Part shown: one piece after another, positions 47,522 through 59,043 of the stretch | How the letters are laid out: every line of letters begins with the position of its first letter | How positions within the stretch are numbered: the first letter of the stretch is position 1 | Source of the DNA: Termitomyces sp. T153 | Lineage: Eukaryota; Basidiomycota; Agaricomycetes; Agaricales; Lyophyllaceae | Length of the DNA stretch: 64,000 nucleotides | Assembly: GCA_018296165.2 (NCBI GenBank) | Contig: JACKQL020000040.1 | Location: forward strand, 310,001 to 374,000 | Direction of reading: 5' to 3' | Position numbers and translations under genes: made by a program | Notes under the pieces: generated by a model | Databases searched by the model: none | What the model was told of the DNA's origin: nothing | Seen by the model: only the letters and a program-made list of their open reading frames with translations

Positions 47522-49435
47522 ATGTTCTCGTTCTCGAAGCAAGTCGTTCTCGCCCAAGCCCCAGTTAACGATGTCGTCTCCTGGCCCCCTGGTCTTTTAC
47601 TGCTCGCCACCATCATGTATGCTGCGATCGCCAATGCGCCTGATCTTTTATGGGAGATCGAACCATGCACGGGGTTTTTCTTGGCCAATGGCCTTCCCAA
47701 GATCTCTATTACTCGCATGAAACGCGTCACATGGGTGGCAAATGCCTGCCATTTTGTTCCTGGAATCCGTACGGCGTCTGGAATCTCCAATTTTTGGATC
47801 AGAGCCAACAACATAACCCATCATGCACGTACAGACGCTTTGAAAATGGTATTAAAGACGATGCACTGTGTCTTCTATCAGGAAGCCCAGCATTACGATA
47901 AAACACTTTGGAATATCACTCCCGCTGGACTAGTTGTTCCCGTTGGAATCAACTCCTCGACCGCTTCCCCGGGGTCTAAAGAGCATTCTGAAGATATCAA
48001 TATCCCGTCGTGTCGCGAATTCCTTCTATTTGCTGCCATTGATTACCACGTCTTCAGGAACTGGCATGTGAATGTATATTCCAAGAAAAAATTAGTCTTT
48101 TCCACCAAAGGAATGCCACCATCCTCTGTGATCGACGTGGGGAGCATGGAGGAAGCACTTCCCGTCGTCATCGCACAAATGGTGCGACGTCCACACTCGC
48201 AGAGCATTTTGCGTGGCATTGCTAGCCTAAATAGCCCAGAAAGGATCGACTCGGATAGTTCGGGCCCGTATAACATCTCGATCGAAGATGTTCCGGATAC
48301 CCCGGTGTGTAGTATCGATTTCCATTCCTACGCACCAGAAGGGTACAAAGTCTCTGCAACCATTCAAGAACTGGCAGTTGCCTACCATAAGGTTGTTCAA
48401 TATATTAAGCATCGCGCTCCCGACTTTGCCCATCCTTCGCTGCATCATCATGAAGTGGCTGAGATTGATGTCGGCCAAACTCTGTGGATTGCAATTTTTG
48501 GCGGAGTTTTATTCGATAGAGGAAGGCTGACTATCCAGAACCTACCTGGGAGATGGGCAATAAAGGATAGTGATCCCGACCATGCCTACCTAGGACGACT
48601 TGAAGTCGTTCTCAGATTAATTGAACCCTATGGTATGACCTCTACGTTCACCGAGATTATAAAAAGCAACGGAATTTCGCGGCGATCTACCTACGCATTC
48701 CTGCTCGCTGGAGTGTTCGCACAAGCTATTGCTTGTTACTTTCTCACAGTCGGCACATCAGCAGGTGTTTGGACCAGTGTTGCACTCGCGAACAGCCTTT
48801 TCATAGGAAGGTTGACCGACCTTCACAGTTTGTTCTGGGGAAAAACACTGGATACACTCCAGCCTGGCATGAAAATGTGCGTTCCTGGTTCAACTAAGAT
48901 ATTAGCTATCGCGACGTTCGACAGAACGACGCCCCGAGAGGGGGGTCTACGTCCTGGTCTTCTACTCAACCTTGTAGGGGCTACTGCATCGCTTCTGGGC
49001 GCTATATTCCAGAACACAACCCGGAATGCATTAGGTTTCTCTCCGTTCGCTTATACCCCTGCGTGGGTGGTCTTCACTTCTGTCGCATTGTGCCTCGGGA
49101 TGTCTTTTCTAATTGCAGGCACACTGATCTTCCAACAAATCAGAGAGAAGACGTGGTCCCATGACAGTGAACTCCCAACTCGATGGATCACATACACCAC
49201 CTTGATCTCTTCATGCTTCGTTTCAGGATTGGCAATATTTTTCTATAAGTCTCACCTTTCACATCTCTGGCCGGTACTAGATGCGCTGGTTTGGTTGAGC
49301 GGTATGCCTTTGGGGATGATTGAGAATGGGTACTGCCCTTCATTAGATATGAATATTTTACATATGCTGCTTACGAACCGATGGATAATGGGTGCAGTAG
49401 CGAGTGCCGTCGGTAGCGTGAATCCGTCGTCATGA
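47522..49435 (+). CDS. intronless multispan membrane protein of unknown function
   Basis: A single 637-codon frame without introns. A hydrophobic segment near the N-terminus (WPPGLLLLATIMYAAIANAP) is followed by a ~370-residue soluble region. Several probable membrane spans lie after about residue 395: FLLAGVFAQAIACYFLTVG, GLLLNLVGATASLLGAIF, WVVFTSVALCLGMSFLIAG, YTTLISSCFVSGLAIFF and LWPVLDALVWLSGMPLGM. I do not recognise the family. Similar architecture is common among lineage-specific mushroom proteins; transport or enzyme function cannot be inferred. CpG content is normal and the frame is long, so it is a real gene. Confidence 0.8.
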   Translation: MFSFSKQVVLAQAPVNDVVSWPPGLLLLATIMYAAIANAPDLLWEIEPCTGFFLANGLPKISITRMKRVTWVANACHFVPGIRTASGISNFWIRANNITHHARTDALKMVLKTMHCVFYQEAQHYDKTLWNITPAGLVVPVGINSSTASPGSKEHSEDINIPSCREFLLFAAIDYHVFRNWHVNVYSKKKLVFSTKGMPPSSVIDVGSMEEALPVVIAQMVRRPHSQSILRGIASLNSPERIDSDSSGPYNISIEDVPDTPVCSIDFHSYAPEGYKVSATIQELAVAYHKVVQYIKHRAPDFAHPSLHHHEVAEIDVGQTLWIAIFGGVLFDRGRLTIQNLPGRWAIKDSDPDHAYLGRLEVVLRLIEPYGMTSTFTEIIKSNGISRRSTYAFLLAGVFAQAIACYFLTVGTSAGVWTSVALANSLFIGRLTDLHSLFWGKTLDTLQPGMKMCVPGSTKILAIATFDRTTPREGGLRPGLLLNLVGATASLLGAIFQNTTRNALGFSPFAYTPAWVVFTSVALCLGMSFLIAGTLIFQQIREKTWSHDSELPTRWITYTTLISSCFVSGLAIFFYKSHLSHLWPVLDALVWLSGMPLGMIENGYCPSLDMNILHMLLTNRWIMGAVASAVGSVNPSS

Positions 49436-50006
49436 AGTGGAACTGTTACATCTTGTTCTCATTCGTCTCTGGTAAATTCTAGCAGTTGTCAACTACTAGT
49501 ATGTATCACCCATACTATTTATTGATCGTGCAATCCTAAGGCAAACCTAGAATCTTGTAGCACAGCACGGACTGAGGATGGGAATATGATGTTCATGTAA
49601 TTTCTTGTTTGAGAATGGTTCGGTTGAGGAAAGTCGGGGCTTATGAGGGAGCCATAAGGTTAAGCGGTCAGATATGGTCTGAAGTCTGGGACACGGGCCC
49701 CGGCTAGGATCGGATCACTATTGACATCCAGACTCTGCGGTGCCGGACAGTATGTAACTCATTTTCGTCTGAATTTGAAACGATTGGTACAGTCATCGTT
49801 TTGCTTCCTTCATGTGCTACACCACATTGCATACCCGTCGATAAGTCGACATGGCATTCCTGAGCTATCTGTGACCTAATTGTGATTTTGATACACATAA
49901 TTTATCTAGGGTATTTCATACCCATGAGTACTCACGGAGAAAGCATGACGTCTCAAATAAGAAAATAAAGACAATTGTCTCTTTCAACTTCCTTCTCCAA
50001 CTTCAG
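49436..50006. other. intergenic, no supported gene
   Basis: Presumed promoter of the tannase-like gene. A short frame at 49704-49898 (minus) is unsupported. Confidence 0.5.
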
Positions 50007-51708
50007 ATGCTTGTTCTAGGGTTGTATACTTCGTTAGTGGTCGTCTCGCTTCTCAGGCAGGTGGTTTCGGCCGAGAACGACAACACTCGAGCAAGTTCTT
50101 GCGCTGAGCTCGTTCAACTCCGTCTCGAAAACACTACGATCCTCTCTGCTGGCCATGTATCAGGTCCTGTGAATGTCTCGACGCCAGGATCATGTCAATC
50201 GCAGGCCCTTGTTTCTTCGTCATTGTGCCGTGTCCAGTTTGTCATGAACACCACTTCGACATCAGCTGTCCATGCAGAGGCATGGCTTCCCGATACTTGG
50301 TTTGGCCGCTTTCTTGGACTGGGAAACGGAGGTTTGGGTGGCTGTGAGTGTCTTATTGTTAGAAGCAATTTACCCGATTTTGACTACATTGATAGGCGTG
50401 GATTATGTCAATCTGGACTATGGGACCTCACTTCACTTCGCCGCCGTCGGATCGGACAACGGACACGACGGAGACAGTGGCTCAGTGTTTCTTAACCATC
50501 CTGAAGTCCTAAATGACTTCGCATTCCGCGCCATCCATGTTGAAGTTGTAATCGGCAAGCAAATTGTCGAAGCATATTATGGTCGCCCACATCACAAGTC
50601 GTACTATCTCGGTTGTTCTACCGGAGGGCGTCAGGGGACTCAAGAGGCTCTCAAGCTTCCAGAAGACTTTGACGGAATCGTCGCAGGTTCGCCAGCAACC
50701 AATTTCAACAATCTTCTGGGCTGGGGTGCAATTCTTGGCCGCTTTGTTGGTGCCCCTGATCCTACTGGAAATCCGCACTTTATACCAGCTGACCTGTGGG
50801 ATACCGTTGCTTCTGAGGTGCTCAAGCAATGCGACGGGTTGGATGGGGTAGAGGATGGGATCATCACAGAGCCTGATGACTGTCAATTCCGCCCGGAGGC
50901 CATCGTGTGTACTGCTGGTCAAACGACTGGGTGCCTAACGAGTGCCCAGATTGATGCGCTGCACGAGATATACCAGCCTCTCTTTGGAACGAATGGAGAA
51001 TTGCTCTTTTCGCGCTATGATCCTGGAACAGAGGCTGATGGAAATGCGCAAGCATACTTCAGTGGTTCAATCTTCTCGATTCCAGATGTATAAAACATAA
51101 TTTGTGATACCACGCTCAACTGATATTTTTTGTTTACAGGATTGGTTCAGGTTCACAGTTTTAAACGACTCGAGTTTTGATTTTGAGAACTTTGATTTGG
51201 ATACAATCGAGCTCGGGGACAGGGTAGATCCAGGAGGCATACAAACGTTCAATGGAGATCTCTCGACTTTTGAAGCTCGTGGCGGGAAGTTTCTGACATA
51301 TCATGGACGAAGAGATCAGGTTTACCGATTCTCTATATTATCAAAGAATGTCACTTACGAGTGAAATTCTCAGCTCATTGCCTCAGGAAATTCCAAGCGA
51401 ATGTACAACTTAATATACAAACGCTCTCCATGCCTTCCCTCGATAGCTTTTACCGCCTTTTACTAATTCCCGGGATGGATCACTGTTCCGGAGGCCCAGG
51501 CGCAGCTGCTTTTGGTCAGGGTGGTATAGCGTCTAATGTGGTTAACGCTTCCTCGAATAATGTCTTGCTCGCCATCGTCTATTGGGTAGAGGGTGGTGTT
51601 GCTCCAGATGTGATCATCGGAACAAGCACTGATGGTCAAACAAGAACACATTGCCGCTATCCACAGAGGAGTGTATTTCACGGTTCCACGTTTACTTGCG
51701 AAACCTAA
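50007..51708 (+). pseudogene. secreted tannase/feruloyl esterase family enzyme, likely frameshifted
   Basis: Exons are 50007-50343, 50396-51087, 51140-51319 and 51374-51708. A signal peptide is evident (MLVLGLYTSLVVVSLLRQVVSA). The tannase-family nucleophile elbow is YLGCSTGGRQG, with Ser near residue 187. DFDGIVAGSPATNF, PDDCQFRP, GGKFLTYHGRRDQ, SGNSKRMYNLI and the catalytic-His block FYRLLLIPGMDHCSGGPG also match the family. These enzymes hydrolyse gallate or ferulate esters of plant polyphenols and cell walls. The frame breaks between MYNLIY and QTLSMPSLDSFYRL (about 51412-51425): both sides look homologous to the family but are in different frames. A 44-nt GT-AG intron (51403-51446) could restore frame but would remove conserved residues. 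Confidence 0.8.
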
Positions 51709-51879
51709 CTCCTGCTAGTTATCGTACTGTTGTGGCTGTATGTAACAAATACGGTCGTATGTGAACGCAACTGGATGTTGTACAGCCAATGGACTTAAAA
51801 TGAGTCACGGTTCCGAGGTCTACGAAGTAGCCGAGGCTTTCCTCCTTGATCCCCCCCACCAAATTTTGTCTTCAAATTT

Positions 51880-52250
51880 TGTTTCCATGTGACTTGACAT
51901 GTGATGGATAGCCGACAATATATTTGGAGGCTGTCTTCAATTTTTGCTCCTTTCTGGCAGTCTTCCTGCTATGCATGTGATATAGTTGGAGCTTGTCTTC
52001 AAAATTTGCTGCCTTCTGGTTACCTTGCCAATGTACATGTGATGTATAGCTGATGATATTGTTGGAGGTTGCCTTCAATTTTTGCTCCCTTCTGGCTACT
52101 TTCCTGCTATGCATGTGATATGTATCTGATGGTATAGCCAGAAGCTTGTCTTCAAAATTTGCTTCTTTCCAGCTACCTTTTCAATGTACATGTGATGTAT
52201 AGCTGATGATATAGCTGGAGGTTGTCTTCAATTTTTGCTACCTTCTGGTG
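51880..52250 (+). repeat. ~75-bp satellite, array 1 (alternating A/B monomers)
   Basis: About five monomers begin catgtgat(gt). They alternate between a form with gttgtcttcaatttttgct ... cctgctatg and a form with gcttgtcttcaaaatttgct ... ccaatgta. The two forms make a ~150-bp higher-order unit. Same-type monomers recur at 53565-53815. The intervening 1.3 kb is not satellite. Confidence 0.85.
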
Positions 52251-53564
52251 ATGAACCTGCTAGTTTTCATATGCAAACACAAAGAGTAATAGATGATAGG
52301 CACTAGAGTCATTACAACACTAATACAAATCTAAGTAGGATGAGCTCCTTCTGTCTCTAGGCTGCCACAAGGCAAATGCTGATTCTGAGTTTGGGGAAAA
52401 GGTATTAAGAAGTACCATGCTTTACCTCAAGTCAGGGAAATGCCAAATGAATAGAGTGTATTCCTATATGGCAAACAGGGCTGGGATGCAAAGGTTGGGG
52501 TTTTCTGGGTGAGTGGACACAGCTGCTTGGGGTGCCACACAGGCTAGGCCACACAAGCAAAGATAGTCACACAGAGAGAAAGCCACATAGGCAAAACAAG
52601 GAATCCTGGCAGAGACCTTGGTACAGTGGTGTAGCACCACATGGAAGTTCCAAATCACACAGAAAGCTGCCTGAACACAAAAATTTCCTGTATTTGATTA
52701 CACATGGAAGAGGAGAAATGTGGGGCAGTTGAAACTTCTATTTGTTACACTACAGTATGGACTATATATAAGGGTACCACAAATATGTTTATGAGTATGA
52801 TACAGACTTGGCAATCTGGCTATTGTAGGGTATAGGGTGTAGAGTGTCTGGACTTCTGGGCAAAGGGCACCAAGCCCTACCCATATGGTTGTTTGTTTGA
52901 GTAAATCTGTTTTTCAGCTAAGAGTTTTCTATTCTGAGCCTGAAGCATTCCTATTGGGGTGCCCTAGGTTCTAGGCTACTTTTCAGGGCTCTGGCACTGG
53001 TGTCTGGGTGACCCAGTGGTCAAATCATTGCACCACAACTGGCTGGACAATACTCCTGGTTCTACTGCTCACATGGAAAGCTTATTTTTTGTAATCCAAT
53101 ATTTTTCAGCCTAAGCTTTATCACTCTAGTCTAAGATTCTACAGACCCCTGAGGTTAGGTGAGCAGTGGCTGACTCCCCAATACCACCTTTGTCTGACCA
53201 TCAACAAGGCTTATCTCTGAATATCTCTGATCTGATGGATCCTAACTCTCCCTAAGTCATTCTCCAATTTTGCTTTGTCCTGTAGGTGTATGCTCCTCAA
53301 TACTCTCCTCATATCCTTCAGTAATATAGCCTGTAATCTCCATACAGCTGGTAATATACAGCTCCATTTGACAAAGGGACATTTGAATACCACCCACATC
53401 CCTGGCATACATGCCTGGTTGTCACTATAATCAGGATTACTATAGTCACAGAGTCATGACTATTATGGTATTTCATATCTGTTCTTTTAGCTGGTAATGG
53501 GTTCAACACAATATAGTATTATTTGCAAAATTACTGTGTGAATTGGTATACACCATATCACCAG
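52251..53564. other. non-satellite DNA interrupting the satellite, no gene
   Basis: About 1.3 kb of CpG-poor sequence divides the two satellite arrays. The left junction reads ttc-TGGTGAT and the right ATCACCA-gctacc, a perfect 7-bp inverted pair at the ends. That suggests a small inserted element, but I could not find a matching target duplication. No coding frame is supported. Confidence 0.45.
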
Positions 53565-53815
53565 CTACCTCTGGCTATGCACATGATGTGTATCCAACAA
53601 TATAGCTGGAGCTTATCTTCAAAATTTGCTCTCTTTTGGTTACCTTCCCAATGTATACATGTGATGTATAGCCAACAATATAGCTGGAGGTTGTCTTCAA
53701 TTTTTGCTCCCTTTCAGTTACATTTTTACTATGCATGTGATGTTTATCCAACAATATAGCTGGAGCTTGTCCTCATATTTTGCTCTCTTCCAGTTACCTT
53801 CCCACTGACTGTTTT
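53565..53815 (+). repeat. ~75-bp satellite, array 2
   Basis: About three monomers of the same A/B alternation as array 1 (gcttatcttcaaaatttgct, then gttgtcttcaatttttgct, then gcttgtcctcatattttgct). They occur in the same orientation and lead into unrelated sequence near 53815. Confidence 0.85.
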
Positions 53816-54487
53816 CAATCTTTTTGATTATTCTTATTATTTCTCCATATACTTTCACATCAACATGGTATATAGTAGGTGTACAATCTTTCTGACAGCT
53901 CTGTAAGGCAAAGCAAGATCATGCTTGAAAGTTCCTGACATTTGGAAATTACCACAATTGAGTGATTACTTGATAAGCTGATGATCAGCTTGTTTGAGCC
54001 AAGCAAGGCCAAAGTCACATGTCATGCTTTGTCATCTCTTGCTCCAGCAATTGTATTGGTAATCATGATTGTGTTGATATTGCATGTGAACCATAATCAT
54101 GTAATTGATACCTTGTTCAGGTGAATCAATACTAGATGTATCAGTATGATATGTATGCATGCCACACACTATCCTGATCTTTGAGTTGGATTGACCTCCA
54201 TCTTGTTTGATGCACAGCCAGCTGTCTCTCTGAGCTTCCTCTTGAGTTTCTCTCTGTCTTGCATTCCTTCAATTGATGGTGTGTTGGTCTATCATTGAAG
54301 CCATGGCATGTGTCATGCTTGCAATAAGCTGAATCTACCCTTGGAGGCTCTTGTCAATTAGTGTGATTGATCTCAATACTTCAATACTAGTAGCATTTTC
54401 AGTTTGCCTCTGCTTAGATTAACAACCTCAAATGATAGTTGGATAGCCACTATGTCTCCAGTCATGAATCTTTCTGGTTTGTAGGCT

Positions 54488-55262
54488 TTGTACTCAAATG
54501 TACCATTAGGCTTTTGTCTACTCATTGACAATGTTGCTTATGTTCTCTTGCCATCATCTACTACAGCTTTAATCAACATGAGATATTGTGCATGTACTAA
54601 TACAGCTCCTGGAATCCCAATGTGTACCAATACTTCCAATGTCAGTATCATAAATGCAGTTTTCTGGAATGTGACTATCATAAGTGCACACAACATCAAC
54701 AAGGACACAATAAATATGATTGGAAGTGCTCAGTTTGCTTTGGAAAGTGGACAGCAGCTTACTGTCTTCTTTGGTGAGCATACTCATTGCTGACAAGTGA
54801 AATGACAAGGTGATTGGACCATTGAAGGGCAAAGGCCATGCATCCAAGGGAAGATGTGTTCCTCCCTCAGTCCAAGGGATACTATGGCAGCAACCCCCTT
54901 CATCAACTACAACTCAAGTAGTGGGAAGACTCTTCCTATGTATTGATTTTACCTGTCATTATCAAAACAAATTTAGCAACAGAGTTATGCACTACCAATG
55001 GCTAGGAATGGTATGTATGTGGATGGAAGTCCTATGTGGGTTCCCTGGGCCAACAGATGCTGGATCCCTATTCATGAAACTTAAGAATCCTCCATACACT
55101 GTGCAGATCAAAGGTTTGCCTCAAAATGTTGTCCCTGTCACCCAAACATCTGGGACTATGGAATGTTGCTTACCAAACAATCAAAGAATCAGTGTAACAA
55201 GGTCACAGGTAGAAGTCCTTGTAAACTATACAATTACTGATTATGCAAACCAAGCTGGTGCC
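54488..55262 (+). pseudogene. Pif1-like (Helitron-type) helicase C-terminal remnant
   Basis: A 5' frame (54488-54793) gives FWNVTIISAHNINKDTINMI and ALESGQQLTVFF, matching the region between helicase motifs in mushroom Pif1-like transposon helicases. A second frame (54810-55262) gives LWQQPPSSTT, LFLCIDFTCHYQNKF, LFMKLKNPPYTVQIKGLPQN and RSQVEVLVNYTITDYANQAG. The last is a decayed motif VI-like tail (TDYxSQGKTR in relatives). The N-terminal Walker A part is absent and the expected SLCIGMPVMI block is degraded. These helicases are carried by Helitrons. Helitron ends were not found. Confidence 0.7.
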
Positions 55263-55896
55263 TGACTCAAGACATAACTAACAACCAATTGCTAGTCTAC
55301 TCAAAGCAAGGCATCCATGATCACACTAGAGTACAGATTCTGTGTTGAAAGAGCAAGGGTGACCAAGAACAGTATTGTTTAGAAACTGGAAGTTCATATT
55401 TTGCTTCTCAGCATCAAGGGCTAAGGCCTGTTTGGCATTAGCATTATGTTTCTTCTTACAACAACACTGCATGACATTGTCCTCTGAGTCACTCTCCTGG
55501 ATCCAATGCTTGAGGTTGATTTTGTTGTCCTCAGAGTCAGAATTGGAGGTGGCTGCTCCTGCATCCTACTTAGCTTGAGTCTGAGTGATAAATGAGTTCC
55601 AAGTGCACCATAAGATTGGCATGCTGGGTGAAGCTGTAATAGAGCATCCTACTGACATCCTAGTCACATTATTTAACTGCTTTCAATAACATTACTGAAC
55701 TATTTATAATCCAGCAGCATCACATGATGCTGCCTTTTCATTGTACTGTCTGTTTTAGGTAAGGCAGTACCTTAGTTACACTCTTGTAGTACAGAATCAA
55801 TAACTGTTTTTGACTTACAAGTGGTGTACTTTAAGCTGCACAACCTGTAACTAACACATTACATTTTCAAGTCAAACTTGTGTTGACTTGTGCTAT
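55263..55896. other. CpG-poor repeat DNA, no gene
   Basis: It lies between the helicase remnant and the first solo LTR. Nothing recognisable was found. Confidence 0.5.
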
Positions 55897-56812
55897 TGTC
55901 ACAATCCACTCCCACACCTCCAGACTTTCCCTCAGGACATGTTGCTCCCTTAGAGCCTTCCCCAACACTTCCTCCAACTCACCCCAACCTTCATTGACCC
56001 ACAGTGCCTGTCCTGGCTAACTCTGATGCTTCCTCAGCAGACCCCAATGACCTCTTGGCAAACCCTGGCACATTGACTGTGGGCCTTTTCAACTCCCCCT
56101 CTTGCCTATGAGGCCCCCAAGCCTCTCTGACACTTCCCCTGGCCACAGGTGTACATCACTCAACCACCCCCATGACCCACACAACCACTCCAGAGTTCTC
56201 CAACAACTATGGGATGGACTGCATTCCTATCAGAGTAACACTGCAGCCTGCCCTCCAATCAGAGCTGACACCCATCAACCGTGCATGGCTCCAATGAGCC
56301 CTGCTGTTACACCCTCAACCCCTGGAGAAGGTCCAGCTTGTCTCACCTTTGTCTTGTCTTGACTGTCTCTGTTACCTTTATTGTTCCTAAGTTCCTTTTA
56401 TCTCTGATGTCATTACAAACTCCATGCACACACTACAAACCTTTGAATATTCTTCCAACAACTCTGGACCTTGCCCTACACTCAGCCCCAGACCCCATCA
56501 CTCTTGATTGATTCCCCATCAAACTCTGGCTCTGGTCCCATCACTCACAAAGCCTCCACCTACCCCACAGGCCATACACTTCCTTACAGACTTGTACTTG
56601 ATGCCCACCCAAGTCCAATGTTTAATATACTTGGTCTTAGACTTCCCTGGACCACTCCAGGCTTGCTTGGACCACTTCTCTGAGCTTCTCCTTGCAAGTA
56701 CATGAAGTCTACACTCTCCCTGGAGTGCTAGGTTATAAGCACAGGACATTGTGTCTGCCTAGTAAGGACTTGCCCAGTGTAGCTGAGCCCTCATGGTCAG
56801 CAGAACCTGACA
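55897..56812 (+). mobile_element. solo LTR with 5-bp TSD GCTAT
   Basis: It runs TGTCACAATCC ... GAACCTGACA (TG...CA ends), 916 bp. GCTAT lies directly outside both ends (55892-55896 and 56813-56817). Internal blocks match the LTRs at 57.1-60.2 kb and the minus-strand copy at 31.8-33.1 kb. It is CpG-depleted and carries a large internal deletion relative to the 1163-bp copy. No internal retroelement sequence flanks it, hence solo. Confidence 0.92.
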
Positions 56813-57880
56813 GCTATGACATGCCAAGCTTGCCAAACTTGTGGAAAAGAAGTTGACTGCAACTAGTTACAATTATAATGTTAAAGTTTTAATGTTTACC
56901 TTGTTTAATGGGCACTATTATGACCATCAAGGACTAGACATTTGGTTCTGATGCTAAACCTGTGTTGGATAGAGCATTGCATGGTACTCCTTGAAAAACA
57001 TTAGATCTTGCTACATCAGTTCATGGCATGTAGGGAGAGCATAGTGATGCCAGAAGGGCTGCCAGCAGCTACTCCTAGTAGACTAGCTGTAGCTGGTCTA
57101 GGAGGTGTTGCTACCAGATGTCATGAACCAACTCCAAGCCCATGGACCTCACTTTGAACCACCCCAACAGCTTGCAGTACACTCAATGCCTCCTTGAACC
57201 CCCAATCTTCATCCACCCCCAGTACCCACTGCAGCAAATCCCAATGCTTCTGTGGCAAACCCCAATACCCCCCAGTAGGCCCTATCACTTTTCCAACCCC
57301 CACCAAATGCCTGGGTGCCTCCAACACTTCTCCTGGCCCTTGGCACACACCATGCATCACAGATCTGCATCAGGGGATCACTGTGGCCCATCATCAAATC
57401 AGACCCAACACCTGTCCAAGCCATGTGGCCCAATGAGCCCTGCCCTCAGACCCCAGTCTTGGAGGAGGGTCCTCAACTAATATTTAAGTCATAAAGTAAT
57501 ATTGATTATAGTTGTCACGACCCACTCCCCAGACCCCTGACATCACTCCCAGCCCCCTTGTTCCCCTGGAGTCCTTCCTAACACCCTGCCAAACTTCCCC
57601 AACCTTTGTCCATCCTCCACACCCACTCTGGGTAACTCCAATGCTTCTCTGGCAAACCCCAATGATCTCCTGGCCAACTCTGATGCCTTCTCTGCAGTCA
57701 TCAACTCTTTCCCTGAGTCCCTAGAACCCTTCCCCACTGTTCCTGACCCCATCACACACCTCCAATCCCCCCTACTCTGGTTCCTCAACCTGCCCCAAAG
57801 CATCATGACAATCCTGGAGTGGCCTGCATCCCCAGCTGATCCCATCAGACTATTGCTGTAATCCATCCCTTGATCATACC

Positions 57881-59043
57881 TGTCACGACCTGTCCTTTGA
57901 ACCCCCGCACATCGCCCATCAACCCCCCAAACCCCCAAAAAACCCCTGACGCTCCGCCAAACTTCCGCCCATGCCCCACGCCTATTTTGGCTAACTCTGA
58001 CGCCTCCCTGGCTAACTCCGACGGCCCCCTGGCCAACTTTGGTGCCTTCCCTGCAGCCACTGACACTTACCCTGGATCTCCCGAGCCCTGAGAACCACCC
58101 CCGCTGTTCCCGATCTTTGCCACCCATCATCAACTAAACACCCTGGTTCCTCCGACCTATTCCAGAGTATCACGACAACCTCGGGGTGACCCGCATTCCC
58201 CAATGATCCCATCAATGTATCAGCGTGGCCCGATCCTTGATCGCAACCAACACCTGCCCACTCCATCAAGCTCTGCCAAGCCCCACCGCCGCAGCCGACG
58301 TACCCCGAAGTTCTCTGGTAGTCAGTATATAAGCCGTCGAGTAGCTCTTCGTACTCTAGTCTTGATATTGCTTAACGTTACCTATGGTCTGATTGTTTCC
58401 TTTTTGTGTTTTGTGTTTTGTTCTCCTTGCTCTCAGTCTCCTGGTCTTATCTCAGTCTCCCGGTCTTATCTCAGTCTCCCGGTCTTATCTCAGTCTCCCA
58501 GTCCTGTCCTGTCGCCATTTTGCTATTATTCTTGTTATCGTCTCGTATCTCCACTCGAATCTACTCTTGTTCCATATCATCCCATCTGATGCTGTCTCGG
58601 TGACTCCATCTGACCGTTGTGCCCAAGTCTTCATCAATGTCAATGACCTCACGAACTCCGCAATTGCGATTACAAACCCCGACACTCCTTTACCAAGTCC
58701 GAACCTCACTCTTTGCTTGGTCCCGGACTCCATCAACTCCAAATGATCTCCCATCAAACCCTGGCTCTGTTCCCATTGATCACACAGCCGCCTACTCCTT
58801 CACTTCCGCAAATCTCCCATACGGTCTTCTGCCTGAACCCTGCCAAGACCGTCTCGTTTCCTCGCAATCCAACTTCTCCAGACCTCCCCGGATCCATCCG
58901 GATCACATCCCACCAACTATCCGCACAAGCCATCAGTGCCCGGAACGTCTTTGAGTGTTTGGTTACCAGTGTAAGGGGATCATGCCTGCCTAGTAAGGAC
59001 TCGCCCAGTGCAGCTGAGCCCCCGAGGTCAGCAGAACCTGACA
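57881..59043 (+). mobile_element. innermost, youngest solo LTR of the nest (TSD ATACC)
   Basis: It is uninterrupted, 1163 bp, from TGTCACGACCTG to GCAGAACCTGACA. ATACC lies outside both ends (57876-57880 and 59044-59048). A TATA-like agtatataagccgtcgag at about 58321-58338 and the downstream CT-rich tract mark the sense strand. Unlike every related copy in the window it keeps many CpG sites, which marks it as recent. Confidence 0.95.
58431..58506 (+). repeat. 19-bp tandem repeat inside the innermost LTR
   Basis: About four copies of ctcagtctcccggtcttat lie in the CT-rich tract downstream of the TATA-like site. Other LTR copies have one or two related units. Confidence 0.85.

Noticed and set aside
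47522..49435. Glycosyltransferase or transporter assignment for the multispan protein
   Set aside because: No catalytic or transporter signature was visible, so it is left as unknown.
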